From contig QMWE01000021.1 in the NCBI GenBank assembly GCA_003661465.1, positions 1 to 10,632 of the forward strand: a DNA stretch of 10,632 nt, written 5' to 3'. Positions 1 to 4,491 of the stretch are shown one piece after another. The stretch's first letter is position 1; every line of letters begins with the position of its first letter. The DNA comes from Hadesarchaea archaeon (GTDB lineage Archaea; Hadarchaeota; Hadarchaeia; Hadarchaeales; Hadarchaeaceae). The notes under the pieces were generated by a model, which was not told the DNA's origin, did no database searches, and was given only the letters and a program-made list of their open reading frames with translations. Both the position numbers and the translations under genes were made by a program.

Positions 1-30
1 CGATTCGAAGATTACACGAGTTTCTCGAGT

Positions 31-47
31 GAAACCTTAAGAATTTA
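31..47 (+). promoter_or_regulatory. Putative TATA/BRE promoter for tRNA-Tyr
   Basis: A purine-rich GAAACC (31-36) followed by TTAAGAA (37-43) lies about 26-32 nt upstream of the tRNA-Tyr 5' end, the spacing expected for an archaeal BRE plus TATA box. Transcription would then begin at or a few bases before the tRNA. The match to the TATA consensus is only moderate, so this is position-supported inference. Upstream bases 1-30 contain a small imperfect hairpin (CGAG 17-20 with CTCG 24-27) and nothing else I can name. Confidence 0.4.
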
Positions 48-68
48 GAAATCCAAATTTTACTTGGT

Positions 69-153
69 CCCGCGGTAACTCAGTTGGTAGAGTGGTCGGC
101 TGTAGACCCAAGCCGAGACCGACATGTCGGGAGTTCGAATCTCCCCCGCGGGA
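69..153 (+). tRNA. tRNA-Tyr (anticodon GUA), intron-containing
   Basis: The cloverleaf folds fully. Acceptor stem is 69-75/146-152 (CCCGCGG with CCGCGGG), D stem 78-81/90-93, anticodon stem 95-99/119-123, T stem 129-133/141-145 and T loop TTCGAAT (134-140). The anticodon is GTA at 102-104. The first pair is C1-G72 and the discriminator is A (153), the archaeal tyrosine identity elements, which fixes the ends one base inside the maximal pairing. CCA is not encoded. The anticodon loop is interrupted by a 12-nt intron (106-117); removing it gives the 7-nt loop CTGTAGA. The gene sits alone upstream of the 5S gene with its own TATA-like box. Type and ends are very secure. Confidence 0.96.
106..117 (+). 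other. 12-nt tRNA-Tyr intron at position 37/38
   Basis: These bases must be removed to leave a 7-nt anticodon loop closed by GTCGG/CCGAC. AGA occurs on both sides (104-106 and 116-118), so the cut could slide by up to two bases upstream or one downstream, but 37/38 is the canonical archaeal site. There the bulge-helix-bulge is relaxed. Bulges 104-106 and 116-118 flank a helix 100-103/112-115 with C-G, G-C and G-U pairs and one T.C mismatch, and there is no intron-internal helix. An alternative 6-bp pairing (96-101 with 111-116) competes with the anticodon stem in the precursor. Confidence 0.88.
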
Positions 154-407
154 CTTCATTATTGATAACGAGCGCAATACTCCCCAAATCCCCTCCTAAT
201 AAGACACATTCTGGTATTCTTGAGAAAATAGATCTCATAACATGACAGTGGTGCTCTACCCTGTCGTTTCCATATATTGACGCTTATCCCACCATACTTT
301 TTGCATATCTCTTGTCCACTAAATGAGGATATTTAGATTGTGCAGAGGTTCATTTTTCTTTTCCACGATATTCCGTTCTTTGCCGAAAATCTTCCACGCG
401 AACCACC
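154..407. other. Intergenic spacer, no gene recognised
   Basis: The AT-rich DNA between tRNA-Tyr and the 5S promoter shows no supported gene. The only open reading frame starts near 323, runs straight through the 5S rRNA and has no protein-like composition. Short T-rich tracts (for example 353-362) could act as archaeal terminators, but none is tied to a hairpin. No tRNA-like fold was found on either strand by eye. Confidence 0.5.
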
Positions 408-430
408 CAAATTTTTTAAGCTTTAAAAAC
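407..430 (+). promoter_or_regulatory. Putative TATA promoter of 5S rRNA
   Basis: A BRE-like CCAAA followed by TTTTTTAAG (412-420) is centred about 26 nt before the 5S 5' end, and a second TTTAAAAA (422-429) follows it. The first is better placed for an archaeal TATA box. The sequence shows only the motif and its spacing; function is inferred. Confidence 0.5.
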
Positions 431-441
431 GAAAATTACTT

Positions 442-563
442 GGTTGGCGGCCATAGCGGTGAGGAAACACCCGGTCCCGTCAGATCCCGGAAGTTAAGCT
501 CACCAGCGATTCGGGTTGTACTGCCTTGCGAGAGCAGGTGGGAACCCCGAGACGCTGCCAACC
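442..563 (+). rRNA. rrf: 5S ribosomal RNA
   Basis: This is the 5S RNA of the large ribosomal subunit. The two ends form helix I: 442-450 pairs with 555-563 over nine consecutive pairs, including one G-U. Internal landmarks are CCATAGCGGTG near 451, GGAAGTTAAGCT near 489 and TTGTACTGCC near 516. The order and length (about 122 nt) are those of an archaeal 5S. The exact 5' base may be 441-445. No 23S gene lies upstream within the window, where a tRNA-Tyr is found instead, so this 5S copy is not at the end of an rRNA operon. It is followed by a short T run (567-570) and then tRNA-Asp. Confidence 0.93.
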
Positions 564-570
564 TCCTTTT
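564..570 (+). terminator. Possible T-run terminator after 5S
   Basis: TCCTTTT follows directly after helix I of 5S. Archaeal termination often needs only a short T-rich tract. At four T's it is weak, and readthrough into tRNA-Asp 49 nt downstream is equally possible. Confidence 0.25.
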
Positions 571-575
571 GAAAA

Positions 576-586
576 GCTTATTATCG
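576..586 (+). promoter_or_regulatory. Weak TATA-like box before tRNA-Asp
   Basis: GCTTATTATC lies 26-36 nt before the tRNA-Asp 5' end, where a TATA box should be. The match is weak, so tRNA-Asp may instead be co-transcribed with 5S. Confidence 0.3.
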
Positions 587-611
587 TTTCTGGCGTAATT
601 TTTTCACTGGT

Positions 612-709
612 GCCCTGGTGGTGTAGCCCGGACTAACATGCAGGCCTGTCGAGCCTGCGCCTCGGGTTCAAATCCCGGCCAAAGGCATTTTGCCTGTCGA
701 TGGGCGCCA
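612..709 (+). tRNA. tRNA-Asp (GUC) with acceptor-stem intron and encoded CCA
   Basis: D stem is 621-624/636-639, anticodon stem 641-645/653-657 with loop CTGTCGA and anticodon GTC at 648-650, T stem 662-666/674-678 and T loop TTCAAAT (667-673). The 5' acceptor strand GCCCTGG (612-618) does not pair properly with the bases directly after the T stem (CCAAAGGC): there is an extra A, a C.A mismatch and A at the discriminator. Splicing out 682-701 joins CCA (679-681) to GGGC (702-705). That gives seven Watson-Crick pairs, G73 (706), the aspartate discriminator, and an encoded CCA (707-709). The alternative, a decayed tRNA-Asp ending at 687, is much less likely because the D, anticodon and T arms are intact and a bulge-helix-bulge marks exactly the same 20 nt. 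The tRNA lies just downstream of the 5S rRNA. Confidence 0.9.
682..701 (+). other. 20-nt non-canonical tRNA intron between positions 68 and 69
   Basis: The archaeal splicing endonuclease recognises two 3-nt bulges separated by a 4-bp helix and cuts after the second base of each bulge. Here the central helix is CGGC (676-679) with GTCG (696-699), including one G-U pair. The bulges are C680 A681 A682 and A700 T701 G702. The intron forms a closing hairpin AGGC (683-686) / GCCT (692-695) with a 5-nt loop. The predicted cuts, 681/682 and 701/702, are exactly those needed to rebuild the acceptor stem. The outer exon-exon helix is short (674-675 with 703-704). Confidence 0.87.
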
Positions 710-732
710 TCTCGATATGATCGGAGGTGGCG
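705..732 (+). repeat. 12-bp inverted repeat (hairpin) overlapping the tRNA-Asp 3' end
   Basis: Bases 705-716 pair with 720-732 over 12 pairs (one G-U), with a single bulged G at 723 and a 3-nt loop. The 5' arm uses the last acceptor base, the discriminator and the CCA of tRNA-Asp. It is not followed closely by a T tract, so a classical terminator is doubtful. It could be a processing structure or a competitor of the acceptor stem. Confidence 0.6.
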
Positions 733-777
733 AAAACCGGGGCACTCTCTTTAGAAAGCCTTAAAAGAGCTTTCGGT

Positions 778-788
778 GATTTTAAATA
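778..788 (+). promoter_or_regulatory. TATA box for the tRNA-Lys / RNA polymerase transcript
   Basis: GATTTTAAATA is the best TATA-box match in the first kilobase. It predicts a start near 808-812, about 20 nt before tRNA-Lys. A weaker GATAAAAGG (797-805) sits 26-34 nt before the tRNA and could start transcription at the tRNA itself. No other promoter-like sequence separates tRNA-Lys from rpoH, so this is probably the main promoter of the RNA polymerase gene cluster. Confidence 0.5.
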
Positions 789-830
789 GCGAAAAGGATA
801 AAAGGAAGATTTTGAACCGCTTTCTGGGTA

Positions 831-905
831 GGGCCCGTAGCGCAGTCTGGCCAGCGCACCGGCCTTTTAAGCCGGGTGTCGCGGGTTCGAATCCCGCCGG
901 GCCCG
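831..905 (+). tRNA. tRNA-Lys (anticodon UUU)
   Basis: A complete intron-less cloverleaf. Acceptor stem is 831-837/898-904, D stem GCGC 840-843/854-857, anticodon stem CCGGC/GCCGG 859-863/871-875 with loop CTTTTAA, and T stem 881-885/893-897 with loop TTCGAAT. The anticodon is TTT (866-868). The discriminator is G (905). No CCA is encoded. The rpoH start codon follows 21 nt after the tRNA 3' end, so 3' processing of this tRNA would also generate the 5' end of the polymerase mRNA if the two are co-transcribed. Confidence 0.97.
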
Positions 906-926
906 TCTGGGAACGCGGGTGAAAAA

Positions 927-1169
927 ATGCCTGAAGAGTTCAAAGTCGGGCGGCATGTGCTGGTGCCGAAGCACGAGATTTTGCCAAAGGAAAAGGTAGA
1001 GGAAGTCTTAAAGCGGTATAAAATTCAGCCTTATCATCTCCCCCTCATCAAGAGCTCAGATCCTGCGGCAAGGGAAATCGGAGCGAAGCCCGGCGATGTC
1101 CTCAAGATCACACGGAACAGTCCCACTGCGGGGACGGCGGTCGTCTACAGATATGTTGTGAATGAATAG
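927..1169 (+). CDS. rpoH: DNA-directed RNA polymerase subunit H (RPB5-like)
   Basis: The 80-residue product is the archaeal counterpart of the C-terminal domain of eukaryotic RPB5, part of the lower jaw of RNA polymerase that contacts downstream DNA. Family hallmarks are HVLVPKHEIL (10-19), the LPLIKSSDPAAREIGAKPGDVLKITR block in the middle, and TAGTAVVYRYVV near the C-terminus. Length matches archaeal RpoH (about 80 residues). I chose ATG 927 because GGTGA (918-922) sits 4 nt upstream. A longer in-frame GTG at 876 lies inside the tRNA-Lys variable loop and cannot be the real start. It is the first protein gene of the polymerase cluster, 10 nt before rpoB. Confidence 0.95.
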   Translation: MPEEFKVGRHVLVPKHEILPKEKVEEVLKRYKIQPYHLPLIKSSDPAAREIGAKPGDVLKITRNSPTAGTAVVYRYVVNE

Positions 1170-1179
1170 TGGTGAATGA

Positions 1180-4100
1180 ATGCAGGATACTTGGCCCATC
1201 GTAGAAGCTTTTTTCAAGGAGAAAGGTCTCGTACGGCAACACCTAGATTCATATAACGAGTTCGTCGAACACGGGATCCAGCAGGTCATCGACGAGATAG
1301 GTGGCATAGAGTTGGACATCAAGGGGACCAGTGTAAAGTTTGGGAAGGTGAGAATAGGAACTCCATCCATCAAGGAAGCGGACGGTTCTCATCCATCGAT
1401 ATTCCCCAGTGAGGCCAGACTGCGGAATATGAGCTACACAGCGCCGGTTCTGCTGGAGATGGCGGTTGTAAAAAATGGAAAGGAGTTGCCTCCTCAAGAA
1501 GTCTACATAGGGGAATTGCCAGTGATGCTCAAATCGAAGATATGCAAACTTTATGGAATGAGCGAGGAGCAGCTCATAAATGCCGGGGAAGATCCCTTGG
1601 ATCCCGGTGGTTATTTCATAATCAACGGTTCGGAGCGCGTGATAGTCGCTCAAGAGGATCTGGCATCCAACTCGATATTGGTCGAACGCGATGAGCGGAT
1701 GGGCACCGAGGTGGCTAAGGTTTTCTCAACCCTTCATGGATTCCGTGCGCTGGTGGTGGTCGAGCGAAAGCGAGACGGGTTGTTGCGGGTTTCTTTTCCG
1801 GCCGTACCAGGACAGGTCCCGCTTGTGGTTTTGATGCGGGCGTTGGGTTTAGAGAGCGATAGGGAAATAGTCGAGGCAGTCTCTGAGGATCCTGAAGTCG
1901 CCAGGGAACTATTTGAAAATCTTCAGGAGGCCATAGATGTAAAAACTCAAGAAAATGCGCTCGACGTCATCGGGAAGAGAGTGGCAATTGGACAGACGAG
2001 GGAGTACAGATTACAGCGCGCGCGGGAGGTCCTGGATCGTTATCTCTTGCCGCACATCGGATCCAAACCGAGCGATAGGATCAACAAGGCATATTATCTG
2101 GGACGAATGGTGGAACAGGTGATCGAGCTCAGTCTCGGTAGGAGAGATGTCGATGACAAAGACCACTACGCAAACAAACGGTTAAAGCTAGCAGGCGATC
2201 TTCTCGAGAACGTCTTCAGGCTTGCATTTCTCAATCTCACTAGGGATATCAAATATCAGTTGGAGAGAGCGAATGCAAGGGGAAGGGAGCTCAACCTGAT
2301 AACCGCGGCCCGTGCGGATGTGTTGACTGAGAGAATCCGTCATGCGCTAGCGACTGGAAATTGGCCTGGGGGCCGGACTGGAGTAAGTCAGCTGTTGGAC
2401 CGCACCAATTACATCGCGGCGATATCCCACTTGAGACGTGTTGTGTCTCCGTTGAGCAGAAGTCAGCCCCATTTCGAGGCTCGGGATTTGCACCCAACTC
2501 ATTGGGGGAAGATATGTCCATCCGAGACGCCGGAAGGTCCAAACTGCGGTTTGGTCAAGAACCTTGCCTTGATGACGGAGATATCTACCGGAACCGAGGA
2601 GGGCAAAGTGGAGCGTTTGATGTACAAACTCGGCGTCACGAGGATAGACAAAGGCAGCGAGAAGAAAGGAAGATGTGCCGTGTACATCAATGGACGGTTG
2701 GTTGGAGTTACGGAGAACGGAAAGATATTGGTGGAGGAGCTCAGACGTCATCGGAGAAAGGGTACCATAGATGAGCAGGTCAACGTGGCGTACAGAGAGG
2801 ATACCGACGACGTGCGCGTAAATACTGACGCCGGCAGAGTGCGCAGGCCAGTTATCGTGGTTGAGGGTGGCAAGTCCGCCCTGACCCCTGAGATACTTGA
2901 AAAAGTAAAATCAGGTGAATTGGTCTGGCAGGATCTCATAAGAAGAGGCATCGTTGAATACTTGGACGCCGAGGAGGAAGAAAATACATTCATCGCGGTG
3001 TCCGAAGATGAGCTGAGTCCCGAACATACTCACTTGGAGATCAACCCGCTGGTGATACTGGGAATAAGTGCGGCGCTCGTCCCGTACGCCGAGCACAATC
3101 AGTCACCCCGTAATACATATGGTGCGAATATGGCAAAACAGGCGCTGGGGATCACCACCACCAGTATCCACAAACGCGTGGATACAAGGGGACATTTCTT
3201 CCATTATCCCCAAGTAGCCCTGGTAAAAACCAAGGTGATGGATGCCGTGGGCTTCGACCGTAGGCCTGCGGGTCAAAATCTCGTGGTGGCAATCGCCTCC
3301 TACGGTGGATACAACATGGAAGACGCGCTTATAGTGAACAGGGACTCCATCGACCGTGGAATGGGTCGGACCACGTTCTACAGGGTGTATGAAGCGGAAG
3401 AGGGGAGATATCCTGGTGGACAGGAGGACAAGTTCGAGGTTCCGAGCGAGGAGATCAGGGGATACGCCGAGGCGAGTCTCTACAGGAACTTGGGCGAAGA
3501 TGGAATAGCTGAGGTTGAATCTGAAGTTCAGGGAGAAGACGTTTTGATCGGACGAACAAGCCCCCCAAGGTTCTTGGAGGAGATAGATGAGTTCGGGCTC
3601 GCAGTGGAGCACGGTCGAAGGGAAAGTTCCGTAAGGATGAGGCCCAGTGAAAAGGGGATCGTGGATATGGCAATGGTCACTACAGCTTCGGAGGGCAACA
3701 AATTCGTGAAGATAAGGGTCAGGGATATGCGAATACCGGAGATAGGGGACAAGTTCGCCTCCAGACACGGGCAGAAAGGAGTGATAGGGATGATCATGGA
3801 TGGGGCTGACATGCCATTCACCGAGGATGGTATAACCCCCGACATAATCATAAACCCCCATGCGATACCTTCGCGTATGTCAGTTGGACAATTGCTCGAG
3901 ATGATAGCTGGGAAGGTTGGGGCGTCGGCTGGGACGAGGATGGACGGTACAGCTTTTGGAGGGGTACCCGAAAAAAAGTTGAGGGAGATGTTACACTCCT
4001 GCGGGTTAAAGCACACGGGCAAGGAGGTACTGTTCAACGGGATAACAGGTGAAATGATTCCAGTGGACATCTTCATAGGTGTGTGTTATTATCAGAAACT

Positions 4101-4482
4101 TCATCATATGGTCGCAGATAAGATTCACGCCAGGTCACGTGGTCCGGTACAAGTTCTCACGCATCAGCCAACCGAGGGACGTGCCCGGGAAGGAGGTTTG
4201 CGTTTTGGAGAGATGGAAAGGGACTGCCTGATCGGTCACGGCGCTGCCATGCTGTTGAGGGAGCGTTTGCTTGATGCTTCCGATAGATATACAGGTCTAG
4301 TCTGTGGAAAATGTGGAAGTTTTGCGGTTTATGACAAGAGGAGAGATCGCGGATACTGTCCGCTCTGCGGAGAGGACTCGGAGATCTATGGGGTGGAGAT
4401 GTCATACGCGTTTAAATTACTCATGGACGAGTTAAAGTCCATGTGTATGTTACCAAGGTTACAGCTGAGGGACAGGGCCTAG
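1180..4482 (+). CDS. rpoB: DNA-directed RNA polymerase subunit B (unsplit, RPB2-like)
   Basis: Second-largest polymerase subunit, forming one side of the active-site cleft. At 1100 residues it is a complete, single-chain B subunit, whereas many methanogens and haloarchaea split it into B'' and B'. Landmarks: the N-terminal protrusion begins with KGLVRQHLDSYNEF; CPSETPEGPNCGLVKNLAL around 446-464; GGYNMEDALI with the conserved Glu-Asp at 714-715; KFASRHGQKGVIG (858-870) with the two conserved lysines 858 and 866; DGITPDIIINPHAIPSRMS; and QPTEGRAREGGLRFGEMERD near the C-terminus. The C-terminal clamp zinc site is Cys1042, 1045, 1060 and 1063. ATG 1180 has GGTGA (1171-1175) 4 nt upstream. The stop TAG directly abuts the rpoA1 start region. 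Confidence 0.98.
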   Translation: MQDTWPIVEAFFKEKGLVRQHLDSYNEFVEHGIQQVIDEIGGIELDIKGTSVKFGKVRIGTPSIKEADGSHPSIFPSEARLRNMSYTAPVLLEMAVVKNGKELPPQEVYIGELPVMLKSKICKLYGMSEEQLINAGEDPLDPGGYFIINGSERVIVAQEDLASNSILVERDERMGTEVAKVFSTLHGFRALVVVERKRDGLLRVSFPAVPGQVPLVVLMRALGLESDREIVEAVSEDPEVARELFENLQEAIDVKTQENALDVIGKRVAIGQTREYRLQRAREVLDRYLLPHIGSKPSDRINKAYYLGRMVEQVIELSLGRRDVDDKDHYANKRLKLAGDLLENVFRLAFLNLTRDIKYQLERANARGRELNLITAARADVLTERIRHALATGNWPGGRTGVSQLLDRTNYIAAISHLRRVVSPLSRSQPHFEARDLHPTHWGKICPSETPEGPNCGLVKNLALMTEISTGTEEGKVERLMYKLGVTRIDKGSEKKGRCAVYINGRLVGVTENGKILVEELRRHRRKGTIDEQVNVAYREDTDDVRVNTDAGRVRRPVIVVEGGKSALTPEILEKVKSGELVWQDLIRRGIVEYLDAEEEENTFIAVSEDELSPEHTHLEINPLVILGISAALVPYAEHNQSPRNTYGANMAKQALGITTTSIHKRVDTRGHFFHYPQVALVKTKVMDAVGFDRRPAGQNLVVAIASYGGYNMEDALIVNRDSIDRGMGRTTFYRVYEAEEGRYPGGQEDKFEVPSEEIRGYAEASLYRNLGEDGIAEVESEVQGEDVLIGRTSPPRFLEEIDEFGLAVEHGRRESSVRMRPSEKGIVDMAMVTTASEGNKFVKIRVRDMRIPEIGDKFASRHGQKGVIGMIMDGADMPFTEDGITPDIIINPHAIPSRMSVGQLLEMIAGKVGASAGTRMDGTAFGGVPEKKLREMLHSCGLKHTGKEVLFNGITGEMIPVDIFIGVCYYQKLHHMVADKIHARSRGPVQVLTHQPTEGRAREGGLRFGEMERDCLIGHGAAMLLRERLLDASDRYTGLVCGKCGSFAVYDKRRDRGYCPLCGEDSEIYGVEMSYAFKLLMDELKSMCMLPRLQLRDRA

Positions 4483-4486
4483 GTGA
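4481..4486 (+). promoter_or_regulatory. Shine-Dalgarno AGGTGA deciding the rpoA1 start
   Basis: AGGTGA overlaps the rpoB stop codon by two bases. Its 5-nt distance to ATG 4492 matches the 4-6 nt spacing used by neighbouring genes, favouring 4492 over the GTG at 4483 or ATG at 4486, which lie inside or right at the motif. Confidence 0.6.
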
Positions 4487-4491
4487 TGAGT

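Noticed and set aside
323..598. A 91-codon open frame on the + strand
   Set aside because: It runs through the 5S rRNA gene, has no convincing start signal and its predicted protein has no recognisable family features.
612..687. tRNA-Asp as a decayed pseudogene with A73 and a mismatched acceptor stem
   Set aside because: All other arms are intact, and the 20-nt intron model repairs every defect at once and coincides with a bulge-helix-bulge.
710..830. Possible C/D or H/ACA guide RNA between tRNA-Asp and tRNA-Lys
   Set aside because: No paired C and D boxes and no H/ACA signature could be found; only the hairpin and TATA-like sequences are supported.
876..926. N-terminal extension of rpoH from a GTG
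   Set aside because: The GTG lies inside the tRNA-Lys variable loop and the extra residues translate tRNA sequence; ATG 927 has a well-placed GGTGA.
3103..3861. A 252-codon antisense frame within rpoB
   Set aside because: It is opposite a strongly conserved polymerase coding region and looks like a codon-bias shadow; no promoter or ribosome-binding site was seen.
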